Positions 35,713 to 43,972 of a DNA stretch of 64,000 nt are shown here, piece by piece. Source of the stretch: Bacillota bacterium (GTDB lineage Bacteria > Bacillota > Clostridia > Lachnospirales > Lachnospiraceae); NCBI GenBank assembly GCA_023421505.1, contig JAEZTJ010000081.1, positions 124,001 through 188,000 of the forward strand, written 5' to 3'. The notes below the pieces were generated by a model. The model ran no database searches. It was not told where the DNA came from and saw only the letters and a list, made by a program, of their open reading frames with translations. A program made the translations under genes and the position numbers. Numbering within the stretch: position 1 is the first letter of the stretch; every line of letters begins with the position of its first letter.

Positions 35713-36261
35713 ATGAGTATTCATATTGATCGGACGCTGTATACAGGAAGACCGGAATCCGGTACACGTCTAAGTAAAGAGCTTAGAACCTATGATTTGT
35801 TGGAAGAACTGAATATCCCATTTATCAGGCTGGACCATGATGAGACAGGGACAATTGAGGATTGCCATGAAGTAGATGAGCTTTTACAAATATCTATCTG
35901 CAAGAATCTGTTTCTATGCAATGCACAGAAGACAAAGTTTTATCTACTAATGCTTCCTGGCAATAAGACCTTTAAGACAAAGGATTTATCAACACAGGTT
36001 AATTCTGCCCGGCTCTCCTTTGCTCCTGCAGAGTTTATGGAAAAATATCTGGATATTACGCCCGGTTCAGTCAGTATCCTGGGACTTATGAATGATAAAG
36101 ATTTGCAGGTGCAGTTAATCATTGATCAAGATGTAATTAAGGAGGAATATATTGGTTGTCATCCGTGTATCAATACCTCAAGCCTAAAGATTAAAACTAA
36201 AGATATTCTAGAAAAATTTCTGCCTTATATACAACATAATCCGGTATTTGTAGAATTGTAA
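35713..36261 (+). CDS. YbaK/ProX-type aminoacyl-tRNA deacylase
   Basis: A 182-residue single-domain YbaK/ProRS-editing family protein, likely a trans-acting deacylase that clears mischarged Ala-tRNA(Pro) (ProXp-ala/PrdX). Blocks include NIPFIRLDHDETGTIEDCHE, KNLFLCNAQKTKFYL, the Lys/Asn region LPGNKTFKTKDL and the substrate loop DITPGSVSILGLMND followed by GCHPCINTSSLKI. The ATG at 35713 follows GAAAGAAAGAG, a moderate site. A GTG at 35704 is the alternative. Confidence 0.88.
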   Translation: MSIHIDRTLYTGRPESGTRLSKELRTYDLLEELNIPFIRLDHDETGTIEDCHEVDELLQISICKNLFLCNAQKTKFYLLMLPGNKTFKTKDLSTQVNSARLSFAPAEFMEKYLDITPGSVSILGLMNDKDLQVQLIIDQDVIKEEYIGCHPCINTSSLKIKTKDILEKFLPYIQHNPVFVEL

Positions 36262-36292
36262 CTATATATTCAGTATAGTAAAACTTTCGTGT

Positions 36293-36328
36293 ACAGCCTT
36301 TTGAGTTTTGTAACAGCTCAAAGGCTGT
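36293..36328 (+). terminator. Hairpin terminator after the ProX-type gene
   Basis: ACAGCCTTTTGAG (36293-36305) pairs with CTCAAAGGCTGT (36317-36328) with one bulged T. There is no U-tract, so this may be an mRNA 3' stabiliser. Confidence 0.6.
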
Positions 36329-36375
36329 TCCGATATATCTAATTATCATAATCAATTCTAATCGTTCGAATTCAT

Positions 36376-36438
36376 AAATCCAAAATCCTAAATAATAAAT
36401 CCAAAATCCTAAATCCAAAATCCTAAATCCAAAATCCT
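36376..36438 (+). repeat. 14-bp minisatellite
   Basis: Four perfect copies of AAATCCAAAATCCT, at 36376, 36397, 36411 and 36425. The first is separated from the others by AAATAAT. The gap 36262-36910 also holds the terminator-like hairpin at 36293. The rest (36440-36900) is AT-rich, with no feature I recognise beyond the GGGGGGAG site for the next gene. Confidence 0.95.
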
Positions 36439-36910
36439 AAATCATGAAATATATATTAATGTCTTTAAATAATATTATTTTATACACTAGTAGGTTCTCT
36501 GGCTTTTCTGCACAGAGTAAATTAACGAGATGCTTTAACTACCAATCTTATAAAGATAGTACTTCAAATTCCTGTATTATAGTAGGAATAGTCTTATTAT
36601 AAAGCTTTTTCTAAGGATTTGTTGGAATATAAGCGATATCGTTGGAAGATTGCATGGATTTAATATGACTACAACTATTCCAAATAAAGGAAAAATATGA
36701 TATTATATGTATATCGGGTACAACAACAATCAGTAGCATGAAGTTTGCGCCTATGTAATCAAAGTGTTAATCACATTTTAAAATTAATATAAGGGCAGAT
36801 ATGTAATATTTGTTTAAATCCATCTGGGCTATTGAACTCTCATTATTTTTATAAATTAAACATCAGTCTGGAATTTGAAAAATGCTTCACCAGTTTATAG
36901 GGGGGAGAAT

Positions 36911-38710
36911 ATGAGTCTTGGGGTAAACATACCGTTGGAATGTAAAAGAAGTCATAATGTATTTATTACAGATGAATTCTTAAATATACTTAAAAAATGC
37001 TCTAACTGGGGACAATCTGAGAAGCTGCCGGATAATTCCTATTATCCTTTATATATTGGAGAAAATTTGATTGAACAGCTACGCTCACCGGATAACCAGA
37101 TTATATGGGGAAGAAGAGGTACAGGAAAGACACACCTATTAAGAGCATTTACGCAACGAATTAACGATGATTCCGATCTTAATGAAATTGCCTATTATAT
37201 TTCTTGCAATGATATTAAATACGAGGCTCCAATCGCTGTCAACTTTATGGATGATTTTCAGAAGATGAAGGAGTATGCTAGGGAAACCTTTAAGAATTTT
37301 TTGATAAACCTTGTGGAACAAATCATAGATACCTATGATAATTATTTAAAAATGAAGAAGGAAAAAATAAACAAGATTGATTTTAAAAAGGTTGAGACGG
37401 AATTATCAAAGCTGCTCGACATTTGCACCACTGGAATTCCCCACAATATAAGCATAGCTGGAAGCAATATAACTAACCGCACGGATAATAGAAGCAAGGA
37501 GCTGGGGATAGAGGTTAAGCCTCAAGTGATAAAGCCTATTATTAAGCTTTTGAGTTTGATTCATTTAAATTATGAACATAAGCATGTTAAGAGCATCGCC
37601 AATACCTATCAGACAGAAGCAAAGGTCATATATGAAATAAGCTTTATCGAAATCCGTAAGGTATTTAAATCACTGTTATCAGCGATGGGGATTAATATGT
37701 TGTATTTAAGTATTGATGAATTGTGCTTAATCGATGATAAAAAGGCACTATCAATTCAACCCATTTTCTTGGATTACCTAAGGCAGACTTTCTTGGGACT
37801 TAATAAAATATGTGTAAAAATAGCTTCGATACGCGAAATGACCAAACTAAACAGCAAAAGCTCAATTGCTAATTGCTACGGATTACAGAGCGGACATGAT
37901 ATCATTGAGTTGGCTGATCTTGATTTGATGCATATCAATGATTGTAATTTAATGAGTAAATTTGAAGATATTGTTACGATGAGAGTAACGTATTTAAGTA
38001 AAATAAACAATAGTAAGACCTTTGTATATGAAACGGACTACATCATAAAAACGATATTTAAAAATAAACGATATTTTAAGATAATGGTTTCCTTGTCTCA
38101 TGGAATTCCCAGAAATTTTCTTTATATTTTACAGGTGTGCTTAGCTTCTATTAATTATGATGTCGCGCATTATTTTCTACATCCGTATTTGATTTCTGAA
38201 GTTGTTATGGCCATTTATGTAAACGATCACAGATCAAATATGCCAATGAATAAAGACTCAGTATACAGTCTGATTAATAATTATGTTGAAAGTAATAAAG
38301 AATATTTTTTTATTATATCGATAGAGCAAGTGAAAAGAGTAAATATTGAAATTAATAATTTGATTTATACAGAAATAATCCATAGCATCCCCAGCTCCTT
38401 AACACCGATTAATATTATGGACTCCTATAAAGCTTATTTTATTGATAGCGGAAAATATCTTCATACCTTGAAGGAGTATAATAAAACAGAGTATGAAAGC
38501 AGATTAGAAACATTTATATTATCTATGCCAAGGGATATTAAAGAAAATTATCAAAAATATATCATTGATTTAGATAAGGTAAAAACCGATTATTTGGAAT
38601 GCCCTAATTGCAGTTCGATTATCAATAAGGAGCATCCTGTGTTCCAAAAATATAATTGTTGTTATACCTGCGGCTTTCAAATAGAGGTTCAAAAAAATTG
38701 TGTTATTTGA
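36911..38710 (+). CDS. Orphan AAA+/ORC-Cdc6-like P-loop ATPase with C-terminal zinc ribbon
   Basis: A 599-residue protein. Walker A is GRRGTGKT (67-74), Walker B is YLSIDELCL (Asp269, Glu270), a sensor-1-like strand is KIASIRE, and a lid block SHGIPRNFLYIL (Gly398-Arg401) resembles the GxPR of ORC/Cdc6-type ATPases. The C-terminus has a four-cysteine zinc ribbon: CPNC at 564-567 and CCYTCG at 583-588. There is no membrane segment or signal peptide. I chose the ATG at 36911 behind GGGGGGAG. The codon use looks more AT-rich than in its neighbours, and it is flanked by long repeat-bearing intergenic DNA, so transfer is possible. Function unknown; phage defence or DNA processing is only a guess. 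Confidence 0.75.
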   Translation: MSLGVNIPLECKRSHNVFITDEFLNILKKCSNWGQSEKLPDNSYYPLYIGENLIEQLRSPDNQIIWGRRGTGKTHLLRAFTQRINDDSDLNEIAYYISCNDIKYEAPIAVNFMDDFQKMKEYARETFKNFLINLVEQIIDTYDNYLKMKKEKINKIDFKKVETELSKLLDICTTGIPHNISIAGSNITNRTDNRSKELGIEVKPQVIKPIIKLLSLIHLNYEHKHVKSIANTYQTEAKVIYEISFIEIRKVFKSLLSAMGINMLYLSIDELCLIDDKKALSIQPIFLDYLRQTFLGLNKICVKIASIREMTKLNSKSSIANCYGLQSGHDIIELADLDLMHINDCNLMSKFEDIVTMRVTYLSKINNSKTFVYETDYIIKTIFKNKRYFKIMVSLSHGIPRNFLYILQVCLASINYDVAHYFLHPYLISEVVMAIYVNDHRSNMPMNKDSVYSLINNYVESNKEYFFIISIEQVKRVNIEINNLIYTEIIHSIPSSLTPINIMDSYKAYFIDSGKYLHTLKEYNKTEYESRLETFILSMPRDIKENYQKYIIDLDKVKTDYLECPNCSSIINKEHPVFQKYNCCYTCGFQIEVQKNCVI

Positions 38711-38736
38711 TGGATATTGATTAAGTTTATTAACAT

Positions 38737-38778
38737 ACCTGACACCAAATGAAATAGTTTGGCGCCAGGTTTTTATTT
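38737..38778 (+). terminator. Intrinsic terminator after the orphan ATPase gene
   Basis: ACCTGACACCAAA pairs with TTTGGCGCCAGGT (two mismatches) and is followed by TTTTATTTT. It isolates the ATPase gene from the his operon. Confidence 0.8.
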
Positions 38779-38959
38779 TAGGCTCTGTGTCAATATGGAT
38801 ATTTTGACCATGCTTGCAACATTTTAAATAGGAAGTGAATGTAAAGCGAGAAAACCATATTACACTAAGAGCTTTTACTCCTCAATTACTATTGAAAAGA
38901 AATAATTATATCTATTATCATAAAATAATACTTAGCTCCTGAATAATATTATAATATCG

Positions 38960-39005
38960 ATACCTAACAATACCAATACCTAGCAATACCTAAAAATACC
39001 TAAAA
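38960..39005 (+). repeat. 10-bp tandem repeat upstream of the his promoter
   Basis: Units ATACCTAACA, ATACC(A), ATACCTAGCA, ATACCTAAAA and ATACCTAAAA run in tandem and end 16 bp before the -35 box of the his promoter. The rest of the 38711-39151 gap holds the upstream terminator and AT-rich DNA. Confidence 0.85.
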
Positions 39006-39021
39006 ATATCATAATATTTGG

Positions 39022-39050
39022 TTGACATCAAATCACGGATAAATTATAAT
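39022..39050 (+). promoter_or_regulatory. Perfect SigA promoter of the his operon
   Basis: TTGACA (39022-39027), a 17-bp spacer and TATAAT (39045-39050): full consensus. The leader to hisZ is about 95 nt. I see no T-box in it, so any histidine control must be of another type. Confidence 0.9.
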
Positions 39051-39151
39051 GGACAAAATGTATTAGTATGGTAGCGAATTATCACGTTACTATAATAAAG
39101 CATATAAATAAGAATAACAATAATTGTAAGAAGGAAAGGCTTGGTGCTACT

Positions 39152-40414
39152 ATGAAGGAAAAATTACTACATACACCTGAAGGAGTAAGAGACATCTATA
39201 ATTCGGAATGTGCAACGAAATTAACGTTGCAGGATAACCTCCATCATGTGCTGGAGCACTATGGATTTCGTGATATCCAGACTCCAAGCTTTGAGTTTTT
39301 TGATATATTCAGTCAGGAGCGTGGAACAGTTGCCTCCAAGGATATGTATAAGTTTTTTGACAGAGAAGGTAATACCTTGGTGCTACGTCCCGATATTACA
39401 CCATCTATAGCCCGCTGTGCAGCAAAATATTATAGAGAAGAGAATCTTCCAGTTCGTCTTGGCTATATTGGTAACACCTTTATTAATAATACGAGCTATC
39501 AGGGAAAATTAAAGGAAGTAACTCAATTAGGTGCTGAGTTGATTAATGATGACAGCATTGAAGCAGATGCTGAGATGCTTGCTCTTACTATTGAGCTGTT
39601 ATTACAGTCCGGCTTAGAACAGTTTCAGTTAGAAATCGGTGATGCAGATTTCTTCCGTGCGCTTATAGATGAAGCTGGTTTTGAGGAGGAAGAGGAAGTA
39701 ACAAGACTTCGTGAATTAATTGAGAAGAAGAATATGTTCGGTGTAGAAGAAATGATAATGACTAAGGATATTAGTATGGAACAAAAGGAGATCTTCTTAA
39801 AGCTTTCTGAGCTTTTTGGAACACTTGATACACTTGCTTTAGCGAAGAAATTAACGACGAACACCAGAGCGATCAATGCAATCAATCGTTTGGAGAAGCT
39901 ATATGATATTCTGACCGACTATGGCTATGAGAATTATGTGTCCTTTGATCTTGGAATGTTAAGTAAATATAATTATTATACAGGGATTATCTTTAAGGCT
40001 TATACCTACGGAACTGGAGATGCGGTAGCAACCGGAGGCCGCTATGACAGCCTTGTTGGACAATTTGGTAAGGAGGCACCGGCAATCGGTCTTGTCATTG
40101 TAATTGATCATTTGATGTTAGCACTTTCAAGGCAGAAGCTATTAGTTAAGCCTACTGCACAGGATACCCTGATTATTTATAAAACAGAGTATCGCAAACA
40201 GGCAATCGCCCTAGCAAATCAATTCCGAAAGGATAAGATGAATACCATTCTACAGAAGTCGAAAGAAGGCTTGGATCCGGAAGAATACCTATCCTATGCG
40301 AAACGAATGACTATTGGCGGTATTTTATATCTGGATAATGGAGAGGAAATCAAGGTGGTTAATATAGCGGATGGTTCAGTGCAGTCTGCCCCGATGAAAG
40401 AATTTCTACAATAG
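39152..40414 (+). CDS. hisZ: ATP phosphoribosyltransferase regulatory subunit HisZ
   Basis: A 420-residue class II histidyl-tRNA synthetase paralogue that activates and confers histidine feedback on short-form HisG. It starts MKEKLLHTPEGVRDIY and contains motif-2-like LVLRPDITPSIARCAAKYY and YYTGIIFKAYTYGTGDAV followed by GGRYD. The anticodon-binding-type tail is degenerate, which fits HisZ rather than HisRS. The start is set by homology. The nearest site, AAGGAAAGG, is 13 nt away, so an upstream in-frame start (39068) cannot be excluded. First gene of the his operon. Confidence 0.94.
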   Translation: MKEKLLHTPEGVRDIYNSECATKLTLQDNLHHVLEHYGFRDIQTPSFEFFDIFSQERGTVASKDMYKFFDREGNTLVLRPDITPSIARCAAKYYREENLPVRLGYIGNTFINNTSYQGKLKEVTQLGAELINDDSIEADAEMLALTIELLLQSGLEQFQLEIGDADFFRALIDEAGFEEEEEVTRLRELIEKKNMFGVEEMIMTKDISMEQKEIFLKLSELFGTLDTLALAKKLTTNTRAINAINRLEKLYDILTDYGYENYVSFDLGMLSKYNYYTGIIFKAYTYGTGDAVATGGRYDSLVGQFGKEAPAIGLVIVIDHLMLALSRQKLLVKPTAQDTLIIYKTEYRKQAIALANQFRKDKMNTILQKSKEGLDPEEYLSYAKRMTIGGILYLDNGEEIKVVNIADGSVQSAPMKEFLQ

Positions 40415-40448
40415 TCAAGAATATTTTATAGAAGGGATGGGAAGATCA

Positions 40449-41093
40449 ATGAGATATATTACAATTGCCCTTGCTAAGGGCCGCTTGGCATTAAATACAC
40501 TGGGAGTACTTGAAAAGATAGGAATTACCTGTGAGGAAATCAAGGATAAGACCTCCAGAAAGCTAATCTTCGTAAATGAGGAGCTTAAGTTAAAATTCTT
40601 TTTAGCGAAAGCAAATGATGTTCCTACTTATGTAGAATATGGTGCCGCTGATATTGGTTTTGTCGGAAAGGACACGATATTAGAGGAAGGCAGGAAGATG
40701 TTTGAGGTTGTAGACCTTGGACTTGGAAAATGCAGAATGTGTGTTGCAGGTCCGGCATCGGCAAAAGAATTATTGCAGCATGGAGAATTAATCCGGGTAG
40801 CTACCAAATATCCAAACATAGCGAAGGATTACTTTTATAATAAAAAGCATCAGACAGTTGAAATAATCAAGCTTAACGGCTCCATCGAGCTTGCCCCGAT
40901 CGTAGGTTTATCCGAGGTAATTGTTGATATCGTTGAAACCGGATCGACCCTTCGAGAAAATGGTTTAGAGGTATTAGAAGAGATCTGCAATATCTCTGCC
41001 CGTATGGTAGTCAATGAAGTGAGTATGAAGATGGAGCATGAACGAATTACTAAAATAATTAGAGATTTAAAGGAAGCAGTTACAAATGTATAA
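40449..41093 (+). CDS. hisG: ATP phosphoribosyltransferase, short form (HisG)
   Basis: This enzyme catalyses the first step of histidine synthesis, ATP plus PRPP to phosphoribosyl-ATP. The 214-residue short form lacks the C-terminal ACT-like regulatory domain and so depends on HisZ, encoded just before. Motifs are ITIALAKGRL, VEYGAADIGFVGKDT and the PRPP loop IVDIVETGSTLRENGL. The ATG at 40449 is preferred; an in-frame ATG at 40437 directly abuts the GAAGGG site. Confidence 0.96.
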   Translation: MRYITIALAKGRLALNTLGVLEKIGITCEEIKDKTSRKLIFVNEELKLKFFLAKANDVPTYVEYGAADIGFVGKDTILEEGRKMFEVVDLGLGKCRMCVAGPASAKELLQHGELIRVATKYPNIAKDYFYNKKHQTVEIIKLNGSIELAPIVGLSEVIVDIVETGSTLRENGLEVLEEICNISARMVVNEVSMKMEHERITKIIRDLKEAVTNV

Positions 41094-41130
41094 TTAAAAT
41101 TTTTGATATAATCATTACCATTATCTATGC

Positions 41131-41136
41131 TATAAT
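41131..41136 (+). promoter_or_regulatory. Possible internal promoter before hisD (extended -10)
   Basis: TGC-TATAAT forms an extended -10 box in the 168-bp hisG-hisD gap, without a well-placed -35. Downstream, AGCCA...TGGCT arms (about 41188-41222) can form a hairpin that includes an AGGAG. hisD may thus have some independent expression. Confidence 0.4.
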
Positions 41137-41261
41137 ATTAAATAATAATAGATTATAATTAGGGTACCTAAAGTATTAAGTGAGCAAAGCCAATCGTAGA
41201 TTAGGCAATCTAAGGAGTGGCTACTACAAATGAGATTATGAAAAGAAGGGATGACTGATTT

Positions 41262-42554
41262 ATGAAAATAATTGAGTTAAATGCAGCAAATAAACAGAAT
41301 ATTCTTGAGAACCTGCTAAAAAGAAGTCCAAATCAGTATGAAGAATATGCGGCTACAGTAGCAAAGATATTAAATGATGTAAAGGTTAATAAAGATCAGG
41401 CTTTATTTGAATATACGGAGCGTTTTGATAAGACTGTTTTAACGAAGGATACAATCTGTGTTACGAAGGAAGAGATAGAGGAAGCATATCAAAAGATAGA
41501 TGCTTCTGTGCTCGCGGTAATCCGTAAAGCAATTATTAATATTGAATCCTATCATGCAAAGCAGAGACAATACAGCTGGTTTGATACAACGGATAACGGA
41601 ACCATTCTCGGTCAGAAGGTAACACCAATTGATGCGGTAGGAGTCTATGTTCCGGGAGGGAAAGCAGCGTATCCTTCCTCTGTCTTGATGAATGTTATAC
41701 CTGCAAAGGTAGCTGGAGTATCAAGAATAGCAATGACTACACCGCCCGGAAGGGACGGGAAGGTAAATCCTGGAACCTTAGTTGCAGCAAAAGAAGCGGG
41801 TGTTACGGAAATCTATAAGGTTGGAGGTGCACAGGCTATCGCAGCACTTGCCTATGGGACTGAAAGCATCAGAAAGGTTGATAAAATTGTTGGCCCCGGT
41901 AACATCTATGTTGCTTTGGCGAAGAAAGCTGTTTACGGACATGTAAGTATTGATTCCATCGCCGGACCCAGTGAAATCCTTGTGCTTGCAGATGAGACCG
42001 CTAATCCAAGATATGTTGCGGCAGATTTATTATCGCAGGCAGAGCATGATGAACTGGCCTCCTCCATATTAATTACCACGAGTAAAGAGCTTGCGGAGAA
42101 GGTTTCTACAGAAGTAGATCGATTTGTAGAGCAGCTTTCAAGGAAAGAAATATTAGAAAAATCCTTAGAAAATTACGGATATCTCATGGTGGCGGAGAGC
42201 ATGACACAAGCAATCGATACGGCAAATGAGATTGCCTCTGAGCACTTAGAGATTATTACAAAAGATCCCTTCATGACTATGACAAAGATAAAAAATGCCG
42301 GTGCCATCTTTATCGGTGAATATTCCAGTGAACCGCTCGGTGATTATATGGCCGGACCTAATCATATCCTGCCCACCAACGGAACTGCTAAATTCTTTTC
42401 ACCCTTAAGTGTAGATGATTTTATCAAAAAATCCAGTATTATTTCTTATTCAAGAGAAGCGCTGGAACCAATTTATAAAGATATTGTAACCTTTGCTAAT
42501 TCCGAAGGTCTGACTGCCCATGCCAATTCCATTGCAGTCAGATTCGAATCCTAG
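41262..42554 (+). CDS. hisD: Histidinol dehydrogenase
   Basis: A 430-residue zinc enzyme that oxidises L-histidinol to histidine in two NAD-dependent steps. Signature regions are VGVYVPGGKAAYPSSVLMN, VGGAQAIAALAYGTES, DKIVGPGNIYVALAKK, IDSIAGPSEILVLAD and LSQAEHDE. The catalytic His/Glu pair is in SEHLEI and the zinc-site His is in GPNHILPT. Third gene of the his operon. Confidence 0.98.
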   Translation: MKIIELNAANKQNILENLLKRSPNQYEEYAATVAKILNDVKVNKDQALFEYTERFDKTVLTKDTICVTKEEIEEAYQKIDASVLAVIRKAIINIESYHAKQRQYSWFDTTDNGTILGQKVTPIDAVGVYVPGGKAAYPSSVLMNVIPAKVAGVSRIAMTTPPGRDGKVNPGTLVAAKEAGVTEIYKVGGAQAIAALAYGTESIRKVDKIVGPGNIYVALAKKAVYGHVSIDSIAGPSEILVLADETANPRYVAADLLSQAEHDELASSILITTSKELAEKVSTEVDRFVEQLSRKEILEKSLENYGYLMVAESMTQAIDTANEIASEHLEIITKDPFMTMTKIKNAGAIFIGEYSSEPLGDYMAGPNHILPTNGTAKFFSPLSVDDFIKKSSIISYSREALEPIYKDIVTFANSEGLTAHANSIAVRFES

Positions 42555-42615
42555 AAAAGAGGTTTGACATTTATTACTCTTAAGGTATAATGATAAAAAA
42601 GGAAGGATGAAGCAA

Positions 42616-43206
42616 ATGAGCAGAACCGCCGAGATAAAGAGAAAAACAAAAGAAACAGAGATTGAGATGGAATTAACTGTTGATGGAAGCGGAAAAGCAC
42701 AGATTGAAACCGGAATTGGTTTTTTTAATCATATGCTAGATAGCTTTACCAGACATGGCTTTTTTGATTTGAAGCTTTCTGTAAAGGGAGATTTATATGT
42801 CGATTCCCATCATACCGTAGAGGATACCGGTATTGTACTTGGTCAGGCAATCAAAAGTGCACTGGGAGATAAGCAGGGGATAAAGCGTTACGGCTCCTTC
42901 CTGCTTCCAATGGATGAGACATTAGTTCTTTGTGCGATTGATTTATCCGGCAGACCATATCTTATGTATGATTTAGAGTTCTCATCAGACAGGGTGGGAT
43001 ATATGGAGACTGAGCTGGTGAAGGAATTTTTCTATGCGGTATCCTATACTGCGGGAATGAACTTACATATTAAGATGCTCAGTGGGGGTAATGATCATCA
43101 TATTATTGAGGCAGCATTTAAAGCATTTGCGAAAGCACTTGATGAAGCCTGTACAATTGATTCTAGGATTCAGGGTGTGTTATCCACGAAAGGCTCCATC
43201 GACTAA
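42616..43206 (+). CDS. hisB: Imidazoleglycerol-phosphate dehydratase
   Basis: A 196-residue Mn-dependent dehydratase, monofunctional (no HAD phosphatase domain), so histidinol-phosphatase must be supplied elsewhere. The metal-binding repeats are GFFNHMLDSFTRHG, DSHHTVEDTGI and NDHHIIEAAFKAFAKAL. The ATG at 42616 has GGAAGG 9 nt upstream; the ATG at 42607 abuts that site. Confidence 0.98.
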   Translation: MSRTAEIKRKTKETEIEMELTVDGSGKAQIETGIGFFNHMLDSFTRHGFFDLKLSVKGDLYVDSHHTVEDTGIVLGQAIKSALGDKQGIKRYGSFLLPMDETLVLCAIDLSGRPYLMYDLEFSSDRVGYMETELVKEFFYAVSYTAGMNLHIKMLSGGNDHHIIEAAFKAFAKALDEACTIDSRIQGVLSTKGSID

Positions 43207-43234
43207 AGAATAAGTAGAAAGGCAAAGATTAATC

Positions 43235-43966
43235 ATGAAATTATTTCCGGCTATTGATATCAAGAATGGACAATGTGTTAGACTTAGACAGGGGAGCTTT
43301 CAGGATGTATTGGTATATTCCGATATACCACTTAAAATAGCAAAGCAATGGGAAGCTTGTGGGGCTTCCTTTATCCATATTGTGGACCTTGATGGTGCAT
43401 TAATGGGGCACTCCGTTAATGACGAGGTAATCAAGCAAATTGTATCTGAAGTGAATATTCCTATCCAGGTAGGCGGAGGAATTAGAACAATTAAGGATAT
43501 TGAAAATAAATTGAATTTGGGAATTGAACGAGTAATCATCGGTACAAAGGCAGTGAAGGATCCTGCCTTTATCAAAGAAGCAATTACTACCTTTGGTGCC
43601 AGACGCATTGTAATCGGAATTGATGCGAAGGATGGTATGGTGGCAATTGAAGGCTGGGAGAAGGTAAGTAATTATCAGGCGGTTAATTTGGCACTTGAGA
43701 TGAAGAAATTTGGTGTGAAAACCATTGTATATACAGATATCTCGAAGGATGGTATGCTTCAGGGACCGAATATTTCCCATACGAAGGAAATGGCAGATGT
43801 AACAGGGCTTGATATTATCGCATCAGGTGGAGTTTCTTCTTTGAAGGATCTCGAAATGTTAGGAGAAATTAATGTATATGGTGCAATCATTGGTAAAGCA
43901 CTTTATGAGAATAGAATTGACTTAAAGAAAGCAATTCAATTATTCGAAAAGAAGCAGGAGGTATAG
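43235..43966 (+). CDS. hisA: Phosphoribosylformimino-AICAR ribotide isomerase
   Basis: A 243-residue TIM barrel that performs the Amadori rearrangement of ProFAR to PRFAR. The catalytic Asp of strand 1 is in FPAIDIKNGQCVRL, the second acid is in YTDISKDGM, and the phosphate sites are QVGGGIRT and ASGGVSSL. It ends 6 bp before the HisIE start. Confidence 0.98.
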   Translation: MKLFPAIDIKNGQCVRLRQGSFQDVLVYSDIPLKIAKQWEACGASFIHIVDLDGALMGHSVNDEVIKQIVSEVNIPIQVGGGIRTIKDIENKLNLGIERVIIGTKAVKDPAFIKEAITTFGARRIVIGIDAKDGMVAIEGWEKVSNYQAVNLALEMKKFGVKTIVYTDISKDGMLQGPNISHTKEMADVTGLDIIASGGVSSLKDLEMLGEINVYGAIIGKALYENRIDLKKAIQLFEKKQEV

Positions 43967-43972
43967 TTGCAG

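Noticed and set aside
36376..36438. CRISPR array
   Set aside because: The 14-bp units are directly adjacent or 7 bp apart, with no spacers of 30 bp or more, no dyad-type repeat and no cas genes nearby. It is a minisatellite.
36480..36560. PreQ1- or c-di-GMP-like riboswitch suggested by GGTTCTCTGGC and GCACAGAG
   Set aside because: Only short matches to the motif starts; the required pseudoknot or paired arms and a suitable downstream gene are missing.
38711..39151. T-box before the his operon
   Set aside because: The promoter is only about 95 nt before hisZ, too short for a full T-box, and no T-box core is present.
39152..40414. Histidyl-tRNA synthetase (hisS)
   Set aside because: The class II core is present, but the tail is degenerate and the gene directly precedes a short-form hisG in a his operon, so HisZ is the better call.
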